Notes: a model not told the origin generated them from the sequence alone. A DNA stretch of 64,000 bases from Cloacimonetes bacterium UBA5614 (GCA_002424605.1 DIKQ01000001.1:62001-126000), one strand, 5' to 3'. Positions 26,989-36,044 are shown, numbered from the stretch's first letter. Numbers and translations: made by a program.

Positions 26989-27668
26989 ACAACGCGCCTG
27001 ATAATGCAAAGGGGAGTCAGTTCATCGGACTGCCCCTGGGGATTGTCTTTCATCACCATTTCCATAAAATTCCTGGAAAGCCCTTTGCTCCCGCCTATCA
27101 TCCAGCACCCGCCGATATCGTTTATATCCATCACTGCGACAGGATAGCCGATGGCGTCGGCTATTTTCTGCGCTTCCTTTTCCGGGTGCAGAGGCCCTTT
27201 GATGACTGTCTCATTGTAGGGCGGAACCGGAGAGGTATTCGCAGCGTCAATCAGTGCCGCCTGCATACCAGCCACTCTGTAGAACACGCCTTTGATGCCC
27301 ACCAGCTTGCCAAAAAAGCCCAGCTTGGCTGCCAGGATTATCCGGAACCAGCCGCATTCGTCGATAGCGCACTGCATACTGGAAGGAGACCGCAAACCGA
27401 TGCCATACGGCACCTTTGCCACAAACCGCCACAGAATCTTTGCCAGCAGGCCTATCTTCAGTTCGGAAACCGGCACTGCCCTGCCCTGCGTGATGGCAAG
27501 CGGACTTTCGCTGATGGTAACGATATCGCCTTCCTGCATCTGCGGAAGGGCATATTCCTTTACTATCTCCAGCATATCGTCCTCTTTGGTCAGAATCCTG
27601 GTTTTCACCGGAATCCGTTCAAATTTGACGCTCAGTACTTCGATGATGGGATTGCGTTCCTGTTTCAT
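26985..27668 (-). CDS. CofE-like (F420-0:gamma-glutamyl ligase domain) protein
   Basis: A 227-residue protein resembling the CofE domain: VKTRILTKEDDMLEIVKEYALPQMQEGDIVTISESPLAITQGR, then VPYGIGLRSPSSMQCAIDECG, GPLHPEKEAQKIADAIGYPVAVMDIND. True CofE adds glutamates to coenzyme F420, but no other F420 gene is in view and many bacteria without F420 hold such homologues; the reaction here is unknown. The gene begins directly after the mreC stop and overlaps mreD, so it is locked into the cell-shape operon. A ligase acting on a wall precursor or on another gamma-glutamyl product is possible. Confidence 0.82.
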   Translation of the reverse strand: MKQERNPIIEVLSVKFERIPVKTRILTKEDDMLEIVKEYALPQMQEGDIVTISESPLAITQGRAVPVSELKIGLLAKILWRFVAKVPYGIGLRSPSSMQCAIDECGWFRIILAAKLGFFGKLVGIKGVFYRVAGMQAALIDAANTSPVPPYNETVIKGPLHPEKEAQKIADAIGYPVAVMDINDIGGCWMIGGSKGLSRNFMEMVMKDNPQGQSDELTPLCIIRRVV

Positions 27669-28481
27669 TTATGACCTCGTCGTGTCTGGTTCTGTTGTGA
27701 TTTTGGGGGTTTCATAGAGCTTGCTCACAAAGCTTTTCTTCAGGATAAATACGTGCTCCAGGTTTTCCACTAGGGTAAAGGGCAGTATCTGGGCGCTGAG
27801 AAAGAGATTGTCCTGCGATTCCTTGATACGGCTGATTTTACCCACCGGATAGCCTTTGGGGAAAAGCCTGGAAAGGTTGGAAGTTACCACCGTGTCGCCG
27901 ATGCTGATTTGCGAACCGAGTTTTATCAGGTTCATGGAGGTATTGCCCTTGATATCTGACTGCAGGATGCCCTGCACGTTTGTGGATTTATCCATCACTG
28001 CCAGCTGGAACTGGGAGTTATTGAGCGGCAGGATGATGCTGTTCAGGCGGTTTACCACCACCACTTTGCCGATGATTCCTTCGGTCGAGACCACAGGGCT
28101 GTCAAATTCCACCCCGTCGGCGGAACCTTTGTTGATAATCAGGTTGCGGTCATTGAACTGTCCGGAATAACCGATTACTTCCGCCATGGTAAAGGGAACT
28201 TCGCTGAATTCCAGGTGAAAGGTCTCTGTCCGCTGCAATGCCTTGAGATAGTTTTTCAGCTCCAGGTTTTCCAGCACCTGGAGGGCGAGCTTGTTTTGCA
28301 GCACATAGTTTTCCTGCTTGAGTGACTGATTGGTCACATAGGCCTGGATGGTCTTGACGAAAGGCATGAATATCGTGCGGGAGAGCCATTGCGCCTTGAG
28401 TGAGCGTGCGTCCGAATTGCCCGCGAAAAGCAGCAGTGCTATCAGAAAGAATATCCCGGGAATTATAAAACGCTTATACAC
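27669..28481 (-). CDS. mreC: rod-shape-determining protein MreC
   Basis: A 270-residue protein: one N-terminal membrane helix (FIIPGIFFLIALLLFAGN), a coiled coil at about 50-90 (SLKQENYVLQNKLALQVLENLELKNYL) and two beta-barrel subdomains with the MreC run VIGYSGQFNDRNLIINKGSADGVEFDSPVVSTEGIIGKVV and GDTVVTSNLSRLFPKGYPVG. It scaffolds the periplasmic side of the elongasome. The start is GTG with a weak ribosome site, 16 bases after mreB. Confidence 0.95.
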   Translation of the reverse strand: MYKRFIIPGIFFLIALLLFAGNSDARSLKAQWLSRTIFMPFVKTIQAYVTNQSLKQENYVLQNKLALQVLENLELKNYLKALQRTETFHLEFSEVPFTMAEVIGYSGQFNDRNLIINKGSADGVEFDSPVVSTEGIIGKVVVVNRLNSIILPLNNSQFQLAVMDKSTNVQGILQSDIKGNTSMNLIKLGSQISIGDTVVTSNLSRLFPKGYPVGKISRIKESQDNLFLSAQILPFTLVENLEHVFILKKSFVSKLYETPKITTEPDTTRS

Positions 28482-28497
28482 TTCACTAGACTATTGC

Positions 28498-29535
28498 TTA
28501 ATCCTCAATCCTTTTTATCAGGACTTCGCGATATCTGTCCACGTCGTCCAGCACCTTGCCAGCGCCTTTCACTACGCATTCCAGGGCATCGGGAACTACG
28601 TGCACGGGCAAATCAACCGTCTTGCGGATTTTCTCGTCCAGCCCTTTCAGCAAAGCTCCGCCACCGGTGAGGAAGATGCCACGTTCGGCAATGTCTGCGC
28701 TCAATTCCGGAGCGGTTCTCTCGAACAGCCTCTTGATAGCGTCAATCATGGCGCTGACTGTTTCCGAGATGGCTTCCCTGATTTCTTCGGATGTTATCTT
28801 TATGGTAACCGGATAGCCGGACACGATGTCACGTCCGCGCACATCCATGGCGAGTTCCTGTTTGAGCGGATAAGCGCTGCCGATGGCGCACTTTATCTTT
28901 TCTGCGGTCTGCTGACCGACAAAGAGATTGTTTTTCTTTTTCAGGTAGTTGATGATGTCTGTATCCAGCTTGTCTCCGCCTACGCGGATGGAATTGTGCA
29001 CTACAATGTGGGAAAGGGATATCACGGCAATCTCACTGGTTCCGCCCCCGATGTCCATAATCATATTACCCCAGGCCTGGTCAATCGGCAGGTCTGCCCC
29101 GATGGCAGCCGCCACCGGCTCGGATATCAGGAAAACTTCCCTGGCTCCGGCATGCAGGGCGCTGTCACGCACGGCGCGCTTTTCCACTTCTGTGATGCCG
29201 GATGGCACGCAGACTATTACCCTGGGACGCACCAGCAGGCGTTTCTTCTGGGCGCGCAGTATCAGGTTGCGCAGCATCAGCTCCGTCACCTGAAAGTCGG
29301 CAATCACGCCATCTTTCAGCGGTTTGATGACGCGCACTTCGTCAGGGTTCTTGCCCAGCATGACCTTGGCGCTCTGCCCGATGGCTATGATTTTCTTGTT
29401 ATCGGTGGAAACTGCAACCACGGACGGCTCGTCTATCACGATGCCGATGCCTTTCTTGTAAACTAGGGTATTGGCAGTCCCCAAGTCAATTGCGATGTCG
29501 TTTGCCATCATTCCGAAAAAATCAAATATCGACAT
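28498..29535 (-). CDS. mreB: actin-like cell-shape protein MreB
   Basis: A 345-residue MreB of normal length. Actin-type nucleotide motifs are present: phosphate-1 IDLGTANTLVY, connect-1 and phosphate-2 MIMDIGGGTSEIAVIS, and the adenosine motif IFLTGGGALLKGL. It polymerises under the membrane and directs side-wall synthesis by the products of the downstream genes. The ATG follows gaggag. It heads the operon mreB-mreC-cofE-like-mreD-mrdA-rodA-lipoprotein-dtd-EamA transporter. Confidence 0.97.
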   Translation of the reverse strand: MSIFDFFGMMANDIAIDLGTANTLVYKKGIGIVIDEPSVVAVSTDNKKIIAIGQSAKVMLGKNPDEVRVIKPLKDGVIADFQVTELMLRNLILRAQKKRLLVRPRVIVCVPSGITEVEKRAVRDSALHAGAREVFLISEPVAAAIGADLPIDQAWGNMIMDIGGGTSEIAVISLSHIVVHNSIRVGGDKLDTDIINYLKKKNNLFVGQQTAEKIKCAIGSAYPLKQELAMDVRGRDIVSGYPVTIKITSEEIREAISETVSAMIDAIKRLFERTAPELSADIAERGIFLTGGGALLKGLDEKIRKTVDLPVHVVPDALECVVKGAGKVLDDVDRYREVLIKRIED

Positions 29536-29585
29536 CCGGTCTCCTCTATTTGTCTGAATTTTAATACATAATTACTGTATTTTAA

Positions 29586-29614
29586 CATTGTTTTCTAAAG
29601 AGCCATGATGTCAA
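29586..29614 (-). promoter_or_regulatory. candidate promoter of the mreB operon
   Basis: On the minus strand TTGACA (29614-29609) is 17 bases from ACAATG (29591-29586), 50 bases before the mreB ATG. The -35 box is perfect and the -10 box weak, so this is a candidate only. Confidence 0.4.
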
Positions 29615-29646
29615 GGGAAATGTCGCAGTTGAATGTATGTGTGCGG

Positions 29647-30627
29647 TTACGGATTTATCAAACTGATTTCGTAAACCTGTATCTTCTTTTCCTTGCCGTT
29701 GTGTACCAGTATTTTGTTGCCGACTATATCAATGATAAACGCATTATCGGTTAGTTTATGGAACTGCTCGGATGAGCAAATCCGCTTGCCGCGTAAGTCA
29801 TATACACCTGAAGCGCGAGCCACTTTTCCATTTGGCTTGAAAATACTCAGGTACAGAAAATCATATCCGGCATAAACACTGTACATGAGCTCTTCTTTGC
29901 TCCGTTTAATCCGAAAAGCATAAACGCTGTCCGGCGTACTGAAGGTCACTTTGTAGTATTTATCCTTTTCATCCACAAGAACCATATTATGGTCCAGGTT
30001 GCTGTCCAGCAGTAGTCCCCACGTCATTATTCCTGGTGAAAAACTGCCTCCCTTCATCACTTCTTTCAGGTCTTTCTCGAAAACACGTTTTCTCATGGGA
30101 AACAGGGAGTCGCTCTCAACCCGGTATAGGGTTGTGGATTGAGTTACAAGAGAATTAAAATCCCATGCCTCATAAGGATTCCAAGACATCAAATATTGCT
30201 TGCCTTGAAACTCCAATACTTTGACAAACAGCGATATAATGCTTCCAGTAAACTTCCTTTTCCCCTTATCATGACCGTCAAAGTTCATATAATGTAGGTT
30301 AATATCTCCATCACTGTAGGTAAGCAACTTTGATTCGGGCAGGTAATGAATCCCATAGGTTGAGCCGGAAATGCTGTCTGCCGGCAGCTTGATGTAATCA
30401 ACTGGATTCCCCATAAAATCATAGCAATATATCCGGTTAGAAAGTGTGTCCTGCATATTAACCATAATTAAAGCTGAATCAGTTGTCCCGTATATAATAC
30501 TGGACGTTCGAGGGTCAGAAACAGGTGCATCAAAGCTGTTTATCAGTTTAACAGCCAAGGTGTGCTTCGACTCCAGACATGATATGGCAACCAGAATCAA
30601 AAGAGGTATCAGAATAGTCTTCTTCAT
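29647..30627 (-). CDS. lipoprotein, probable six-bladed beta-propeller
   Basis: A 326-residue lipoprotein, lipobox LVAISC. The mature part has repeated short beta hairpins of the propeller type (IYCYDFMGNPVDYIKLP, LTYSDGDINLHYMNFDGHDKG, YAGYDFLYLSIFKPNGKVARASGVYDLRGKRI) and resembles the 6-bladed-propeller lipoproteins of Bacteroidota. The function is unknown. By eye its coding sequence is richer in A and T than the mre genes next to it. It stands alone between the mreB promoter and the spacer holding element C. Confidence 0.65.
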   Translation of the reverse strand: MKKTILIPLLILVAISCLESKHTLAVKLINSFDAPVSDPRTSSIIYGTTDSALIMVNMQDTLSNRIYCYDFMGNPVDYIKLPADSISGSTYGIHYLPESKLLTYSDGDINLHYMNFDGHDKGKRKFTGSIISLFVKVLEFQGKQYLMSWNPYEAWDFNSLVTQSTTLYRVESDSLFPMRKRVFEKDLKEVMKGGSFSPGIMTWGLLLDSNLDHNMVLVDEKDKYYKVTFSTPDSVYAFRIKRSKEELMYSVYAGYDFLYLSIFKPNGKVARASGVYDLRGKRICSSEQFHKLTDNAFIIDIVGNKILVHNGKEKKIQVYEISLINP

Positions 30628-30932
30628 CTATCCCCCAATTTTTACCTATAAATCTGATTTTTAATATGCATACAACTATTGTATCTACTACATGCATAAA
30701 CTCGTTATCTGTGTCAAGTAATATTAAACCACCCTGCTTGCCACGTGGGGTCCACCTGGGGTCCTCGTGGGCTAAGCCCAGGTGGATGCCAGGTGGACTC
30801 CGGGTGGCGAGCAGGGAAGACATCAGGAAATAAGCCGGGTTTACTGTAGAAAATCAACCAAAGCTGTTACCGGCTTGACAAAAGCGGGCTCTCACTGTGA
30901 ATGGAAGCATCGATATAAAAGGCGGAAAACAC
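30628..30932. other. divergent spacer with palindromic element C
   Basis: A 305-base spacer between two divergent genes. It holds an A+T-rich promoter-like part (30650-30720; a TTGACA -35 box on the minus strand, -10 unclear) and the 91-base element C. Nothing coding is evident; the only start-like codon in frame with the next gene (GTG 30897) lacks a ribosome site. Confidence 0.6.
30729..30819. repeat. 11-nt-register palindromic element, copy C (most regular)
   Basis: Ninety-one bases in exact register: CCACCCTGCTT, GCCACGTGGGG, TCCACCTGGGG, TCCTCGTGGGC, centre TAA, GCCCAGGTGGA, TGCCAGGTGGA, CTCCGGGTGGC, GAGCAGGGAAG. The two 42-base arms flanking the centre match as inverted repeats at about 33 of 42 positions. 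Copy C shows the full plan: end block, three units, three bases, three inverted units, inverted end block. Confidence 0.9.
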
Positions 30933-31505
30933 ATGGCGATAGCAGAGACGCAGGAGCTTTACAATCAGCAGTTTACGGGACTGCATGGCTTTGAGCAGAC
31001 GGAAGCGGACATCAGCGGATGCACCTTCACGGAATGTGACCTGACGGGCGTTCACTTCAAGGGCATCCTGGAAAGCTGCAGTTTCACGGACTGCAACCTG
31101 TCCCTTGCCTCCTTTGAAAGCGCCAAACTGCAGGATGTGAAGTTCATCCGGTGCAAGCTGGAGGGAGTGGATTTTACGCGGGTAAACACCCTGGGGCTGG
31201 CAATCAGCTTCACCGCATGCCTCATCCGCAACTGCAACTTCAGCTTTTTGGAATTGAAAGGCACCTCATTTCAAGAATGCGAAATCGCCGACACGGACTT
31301 CATCGGCAGCAAACTGAAGGAAAGCAGCTTTGCCAAAGCCGTCTTCCGCAATGTCACCTTCCACGAGACAGACCTGCAGAAAGCGGATTTCACAGATGCG
31401 TCGGGTTATCTGATAAACCCCCTCACCTGCCTGGTGAAAGGGGCAAAGTTTTCCCTGCCGGATGCAGTTTCCCTGCTGGAATGCATGGGGATTAAGCTAA
31501 ATTAA
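30933..31505 (+). CDS. pentapeptide-repeat protein
   Basis: A 190-residue protein made of A(D/N)LXX-type pentapeptides: TFTECDLTGVHFKGILESCSF, NLSLASFESAKLQDVKF, CKLEGVDF, NFSFLELKGTSFQECEIADTDFIGSKLKESSFAKAVF, TDLQKADFTDASGY. These build a right-handed square beta helix that can mimic DNA; the Qnr/McbG branch protects gyrase, and the end (GAKFSLPDAVSLLECMGIKL) is typical of that branch. Whether this one acts on gyrase cannot be told. I prefer ATG 30933 with aaaggcgg upstream. Confidence 0.88.
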   Translation: MAIAETQELYNQQFTGLHGFEQTEADISGCTFTECDLTGVHFKGILESCSFTDCNLSLASFESAKLQDVKFIRCKLEGVDFTRVNTLGLAISFTACLIRNCNFSFLELKGTSFQECEIADTDFIGSKLKESSFAKAVFRNVTFHETDLQKADFTDASGYLINPLTCLVKGAKFSLPDAVSLLECMGIKLN

Positions 31506-31534
31506 GAATTAACAATTAAGAATTAATAAGAATT
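31500..31534. repeat. A+T-rich direct repeat
   Basis: AATTAAGAATTAA occurs twice (31500-31512 and 31514-31526) followed by TAAGAATT. The first copy contains the stop codon of the pentapeptide gene. Confidence 0.8.
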
Positions 31535-31540
31535 GATGTT

Positions 31541-31674
31541 CCGCAGGACGACACTATCAACCCATCAATCACCTTTTATAGCGCCGTCCTCACGGACTTA
31601 ATACTATTTTACCTTCTAACCCCGCACATTCGGAAGGGGTTACATGCTGCCGTCCCATTCGGGACTTTAGTTAT
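31541..31674. repeat. cluster of three small hairpins (REP-like remnant)
   Basis: Three hairpins stand in a row: GTCC-TCAC-GGAC (31586-31597), TAACCCC/GGGGTTA with a 12-base loop (31617-31642) and GTCCC-ATTC-GGGAC (31652-31665). The set resembles interspersed 'gccgtccc..gggac' / 'accccgcac..ggggtta' repeats that I recall from Bacteroidota-like genomes, sometimes linked to REP-type transposases; no transposase is present here. It lies between convergent genes and could also end transcription. Confidence 0.5.
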
Positions 31675-31675
31675 G

Positions 31676-33304
31676 CTATTTGAAGTGCAGCACTTTGGAA
31701 ACTTGCTGCTGACTGCCCGACTGTATCATGATCAGGTATATTCCATTACCGGAATCCCTACCATTGTTATCCCCTCCATCCCATTTTGCTGTATGTTTGC
31801 CTGCTGACTTGTATCCGTTCCATAGCGCTCTGACCTTCTGCCCTCTCGGATTAAAGATTTCCAGTTTTACAAAACCTGTTTCTTTGAGCGCATACTCTAT
31901 ACTTGTCTGGTCTTGAAACGGATTGGGAAAGCATGAAATACTGCAAGCAGGTCTGTGGATGTTTTCTTCAGAAATGCCAGTATAATGCTCAGTCAGAATC
32001 TTTGCATAATTTACATTTTGATTCGATAATGTATTTGACATTGTAAAAAAGTCTTGATAACCATCGTGGTTCATGTCACCAAGCAGATAACCATAACCAT
32101 AGATGCCGTGAACAAATTCCCCGACATTGGTATAGTCACAGTTTAAGTCCAGCAATGAACCAGTTTGTTTGTATACATTGAATGTACCAAAGAAATCAGG
32201 AGAAGAGACCTGTCTGGTGCAGAAATCGGAATAGGCATCATTATCCAAGTTGCAGTAAAACAGCAGTTTCTTTTCATCCTCATTATTGTATGCAAAATCA
32301 ACTATAGATAAGGTGTTGAATTGGGAATGGCCATATATTACCCTTGATTTCGAACCCTCATTATCATAATATGACATGATAATATCATCATACCCGTCAC
32401 CATTCAAGTCTCCATCTGCAAGTATATCCCTGCCAATACCTGAATCCGGGGAATGGCCAACAACACTTTCAAAAACGGGAGTATTGCTTAGAGTAGTTCC
32501 GCCGGCATAGATTTGAATTACAGCATCGTATTCCGGTTCAATGTTATGGATTTCTTTAGTGACAACAATATCATCATAGCCATCTCCATTGATATCGCCG
32601 GTTGCCATTCCTTCCCCTAAAAACTCGAAGTCTAGAGTGCCCGTAATATGTAAATCACAGGTCGAATTGAAGGGTTCACCACCCAAGAAAACAAACACTT
32701 CACCATCGTTGTTATCCTGGACATCTGGACCATATATGATTAAATCATCAAATCCATCGCCATTTAAATCACATCCGGATATAATCCTCTCCCCAAACAA
32801 CAAGAAATAGACCTGGCTCGCATAGTCCTCTCCATACAATGTAACATCCGGTTGTTCTGATAATGTTGCTCCTCCTAAATAGATATGGACTGCGCCAGTA
32901 TTATAAGCTCCCGTATACTTCGACCCGATTATCAGGTCATCAATGCCGTCCCCATTTATATCCCCTGAATACGATGCTGAACATCCGAATCCTCCGATCC
33001 AGGCAATCTGTGGAGTTCCGATTATCTGGTCAGGTGGCGTATTTATCTCTGGTAATTCGTGGTATATGTACACATGGGAGGGATAACCTGAACCATCTGG
33101 GGATTCACAACAGATATATATCAGGTCGTTATTACCGTCCCCATTGATGTCCCCATTTGCTTCGATAGGATGTAAGAAATGGCTTCCATACGGAACGTCA
33201 AATCTCAATACCTCCTCCAAAGAGACCTGTCCAGACAGGATTACAGGATTAGTCAATAATGTAAGCACAAACAGGAATAAGTTATACCTAAGCTTTTGGG
33301 TCAT
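31676..33304 (-). CDS. FG-GAP/VCBS-repeat secreted protein with sorting tail
   Basis: A 542-residue exported protein. After the signal peptide come at least six FG-GAP repeats of an integrin-alpha-like propeller, each with a calcium-binding loop: DINGDGNNDLIYI, DINGDGIDDLIIG, DLNGDGFDDLIIY, DINGDGYDDIVV, DLNGDGYDDIIM, DMNHDGYQDFF. The FlgD-like tail starts CFPNPFQDQTSIEY and ends VSKVLHFK. It is probably a surface adhesin or binding protein stabilised by calcium. The coding sequence is visibly poorer in G+C than the neighbours, which suggests recent arrival or relaxed selection. Confidence 0.87.
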   Translation of the reverse strand: MTQKLRYNLFLFVLTLLTNPVILSGQVSLEEVLRFDVPYGSHFLHPIEANGDINGDGNNDLIYICCESPDGSGYPSHVYIYHELPEINTPPDQIIGTPQIAWIGGFGCSASYSGDINGDGIDDLIIGSKYTGAYNTGAVHIYLGGATLSEQPDVTLYGEDYASQVYFLLFGERIISGCDLNGDGFDDLIIYGPDVQDNNDGEVFVFLGGEPFNSTCDLHITGTLDFEFLGEGMATGDINGDGYDDIVVTKEIHNIEPEYDAVIQIYAGGTTLSNTPVFESVVGHSPDSGIGRDILADGDLNGDGYDDIIMSYYDNEGSKSRVIYGHSQFNTLSIVDFAYNNEDEKKLLFYCNLDNDAYSDFCTRQVSSPDFFGTFNVYKQTGSLLDLNCDYTNVGEFVHGIYGYGYLLGDMNHDGYQDFFTMSNTLSNQNVNYAKILTEHYTGISEENIHRPACSISCFPNPFQDQTSIEYALKETGFVKLEIFNPRGQKVRALWNGYKSAGKHTAKWDGGDNNGRDSGNGIYLIMIQSGSQQQVSKVLHFK

Positions 33305-33333
33305 GAGTTAGAACCCCATTACCATACTGATAA

Positions 33334-34236
33334 CTATGAAAACAGCCAGATGACCAGCGGCAGGTAGCCCAGGGCAATCAGGATGGAATATGATACCATG
33401 CTGGCGGCAAATTCCCTGTCCATATTCTCCAGATTGGCAAAAATCAAGGTATTAAAACCAATCGGCGTGCTGGAACTGGCGATGATAATCGTGCGCGTCA
33501 TGCCGGTAATCCCCAGCAGATAAGTCAGCAGCCAGCCGAAGAATAGCCCCAGTCCCATGCGGATGAAGATTGCCGTGAAGACAGCTCCGGGACGCTTCAG
33601 ACGGGGTTCGAATATGAGCCCTAAAGCAATCATTATCAAAGGAATCGTGGGCTGTCCCACCAGGTTCAGGAAGTTTATTCCCATTTCCGGCACCTGCCAG
33701 TTAAAAGCGCGGATGGTGAACCCTATCAGCAGCCCCCAGAGCGGCGGCAGCTTCACGAACTTCATCCAGTCAAACTTGCAGAACTTGCAGTTGTCGCCAT
33801 ATTTGACGGCATTGTAATAGATGAAAGTAAAGATAAGAAAGCTGTTGCCGATATCAAACAAAGACGCCCGGGCAAAGCCCTCCACCCCGAACTTTGCCAT
33901 AAAGAACGGCAGGGAAAAACCGGTGTTCATTATCATGCAGCCGACCAGAAAACTGCCGAAGGTGGTCTTGGGCAGCTTCATGGCGTTCCCCACCCACCAG
34001 GCAATGCCGTAGATGATAAAGACCACCGCCATCGCCGTGAACGGCAGATAAAGCAGCTCGGGCTTTAGCTCCACCTTCAGGATAGACAACAGCGACAGGG
34101 CAGGCAACGTGGCGGAAAGCACCAGACGCAGGATAATCCCGGCGTCGTCTGCCTTCATCAGCTTAACTTTCTTGATGAACCAGCCGAAGAAAAAAGCCGC
34201 AATCAGCGGGATAATCTTGAGGAAAAAAGCATCCAT
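33334..34236 (-). CDS. AEC-family (auxin efflux carrier-like) permease
   Basis: A 300-residue membrane protein with about ten helices. The N-terminal FLKIIPLIAAFFFGWFIKKVKLM, the GCMIMNTGFSLPFFMAKFGVEGFARASLFDIGNSF region and the late ASSSTPIGFNTLIFANLENMDREFAAS are typical of the AEC family, which carries organic acids such as malate or amino acid derivatives out of or into cells. The substrate is unknown. It lies eight bases after the lipoprotein gene and may be co-transcribed. Confidence 0.88.
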   Translation of the reverse strand: MDAFFLKIIPLIAAFFFGWFIKKVKLMKADDAGIILRLVLSATLPALSLLSILKVELKPELLYLPFTAMAVVFIIYGIAWWVGNAMKLPKTTFGSFLVGCMIMNTGFSLPFFMAKFGVEGFARASLFDIGNSFLIFTFIYYNAVKYGDNCKFCKFDWMKFVKLPPLWGLLIGFTIRAFNWQVPEMGINFLNLVGQPTIPLIMIALGLIFEPRLKRPGAVFTAIFIRMGLGLFFGWLLTYLLGITGMTRTIIIASSSTPIGFNTLIFANLENMDREFAASMVSYSILIALGYLPLVIWLFS

Positions 34237-34244
34237 ATTAATCC

Positions 34245-36044
34245 TTAAGTCGGGTATCTGATCAGATATATTGAAGAACTGGCGGAAACATTGCTCCCCA
34301 AAAGGTAAGCGGTAACTGTGGCAATAGTGATTGACGCGTTACCTGTCATGGGGTCGGCATAAGGTATTTCATAGGCATAAAACCTGATAAGCCCCTCTGC
34401 GTATCCGTTCGGATTGGTTACAATGATGTTGGGGTTACCTTGAGGATTGTAATGTTCTGGGTTGGTGTTTGAGCCAGTTGTGTATTCAAACACTCCTCTG
34501 GTAGATACAAGCGTTACATTGGTATAGGGAATCGGACATCCCTGGCCATCATAGACAACGGCTTGCGGTTCTGCTGTGGCAGAGGGCGGATTTGGATTAG
34601 TGTTACCGCGGAAAACCAGATTGCCGGGGACCATCAGCAATTCCAGTTGTGGCTGGTTAACCGGCAGGATAATAGTGGCTTCGCCGGATACAATGCTTCC
34701 GTTATACCCGCCTGAACTTGCCCTGATTGTAACAGGAAGGCCTGAATAGACACCGCTGTAAATCAGGTAGGTGTAGGCAGTGCCTTCATCGTTGTCTCCG
34801 TAAACGCTATTGTTGCCGATATAGGCAGCCGCTCCTATCTGGCAGTTGTATTCATTGTCAATTATCTGAAACCAGACGCTGGTACCGTAGCTGACGGGAT
34901 TATCATAGAGGTCATAACAGCGCGCTCCCACTACGATGCGCCACATTCCGCCGCCCATGTTTTCCCCTGTATTGTAGCCGCCACCAAACACCTCTATCCG
35001 GTATGCCGGACCGGCATGCACGACGATGTTATCCTTCACGGTCTCGTGATAACGGCCATTGTCCGTGCAGGATGCCTTCACCACAATGTTGCCATTAGCT
35101 GTTCCGCTGTATAGCAAAACCTGTGCAATACCGTTGTTGGAGACAGCCATGACCGAGTCAGCGGGTGACTGGTTATTGAGGTTAGCTCCCCCGGAAGCGC
35201 CGGGATTGAGGATTCGGAACCAGACGTTGCGGGGTTCCGTAAACAGGTTGCCGTCAGAGTCATAAAGCTTTACCCTGAGATAGGCAGCATCCATACCGCC
35301 TGTGTTCATCACGTTAAGGTCTATCTGTCCGCTCTGGGTAAACCGCAGGTAGTGTACGCTTACAGGTTCGGGAGGGGGTGACTGGATGGTCACGTCAACA
35401 GTGGCTGTATCTGCGCTGATAACGAAATCAGGATAGTCGGGATGGTGTTTCCTCGTGATGGCAGTAACGCGCGCTATGCCTGAGACATTGTCAGCCGTGA
35501 GAACCGCCCTGGCAACGCCGGTGCTGTCTGTAACCGCGCCTGCCCGGATGTGTCCCAGGGTGGTATGAAACTCCACCAGTTGCCCGGGAATGCCAAAAGC
35601 CATGGCATCTACCACTTTGACGCTTACAGTGGAGGAGGTCAATCCGTTGTCTGCAAAGATAGTATCAGGTGTTGCAGACATATTTGTCAAAAACTGATAC
35701 TCGCTCAAGCTGTTCTGGTAAATCACAAAGGTGGCGGTTGCAATTTCGCTGTGGTGAGTGCGGTAATAAGCAACTGCCTTGATGGTCATCGTGGAATCCA
35801 CCGTGATTGGTCCAGTATAAGTGAGGGAAGCGGCATGCGTATATTGACCGTTTGTCGTATAGCGGATATCCGCACCAGGCGTAGCGCATGATATTGCGAC
35901 CTGCACTCCGGGATTGAACATATACGGTCCGGGACTGAAGACCGGGGTTGACACCAGGTCCAGATTGACTTCAGTGGTCTTTTTACAGCAGGACGTGATG
36001 CTTAACAGCAGAATGATGGAAAGAAGTATGATAGGTGTTCTCAT
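34245..36044 (-). CDS. lipoprotein with chitobiase-like and bacterial Ig (Big_1) domains
   Basis: A 599-residue lipoprotein, lipobox SITSC (followed by another Cys). First domain (about 30-105) is of the CHB_HEX_C_1 type: PVFSPGPYMFNPGVQVAISCATPGADIRYTTNG. Then a Big_1-like Ig domain (VVDAMAFGIPGQLVEFHTTLGHI, TDSTGVARAVLTAD) and two or three further Ig-like units (YRIEVFGGGYN, DLYDNPVSYGTSVWFQI; VYDGQGCPIPYTNVTLVSTRG). These stalk-like domains project from the outer membrane; no enzyme is present. Likely role: surface stalk or adhesin. Confidence 0.8.
   Translation of the reverse strand: MRTPIILLSIILLLSITSCCKKTTEVNLDLVSTPVFSPGPYMFNPGVQVAISCATPGADIRYTTNGQYTHAASLTYTGPITVDSTMTIKAVAYYRTHHSEIATATFVIYQNSLSEYQFLTNMSATPDTIFADNGLTSSTVSVKVVDAMAFGIPGQLVEFHTTLGHIRAGAVTDSTGVARAVLTADNVSGIARVTAITRKHHPDYPDFVISADTATVDVTIQSPPPEPVSVHYLRFTQSGQIDLNVMNTGGMDAAYLRVKLYDSDGNLFTEPRNVWFRILNPGASGGANLNNQSPADSVMAVSNNGIAQVLLYSGTANGNIVVKASCTDNGRYHETVKDNIVVHAGPAYRIEVFGGGYNTGENMGGGMWRIVVGARCYDLYDNPVSYGTSVWFQIIDNEYNCQIGAAAYIGNNSVYGDNDEGTAYTYLIYSGVYSGLPVTIRASSGGYNGSIVSGEATIILPVNQPQLELLMVPGNLVFRGNTNPNPPSATAEPQAVVYDGQGCPIPYTNVTLVSTRGVFEYTTGSNTNPEHYNPQGNPNIIVTNPNGYAEGLIRFYAYEIPYADPMTGNASITIATVTAYLLGSNVSASSSIYLIRYPT

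Noticed and set aside
28348..29466. A 372-codon open frame on the plus strand opposite mreB
   Set aside because: It is the complement of a highly conserved gene, has no ribosome site, and its product has low-complexity, His-rich composition typical of antisense frames.
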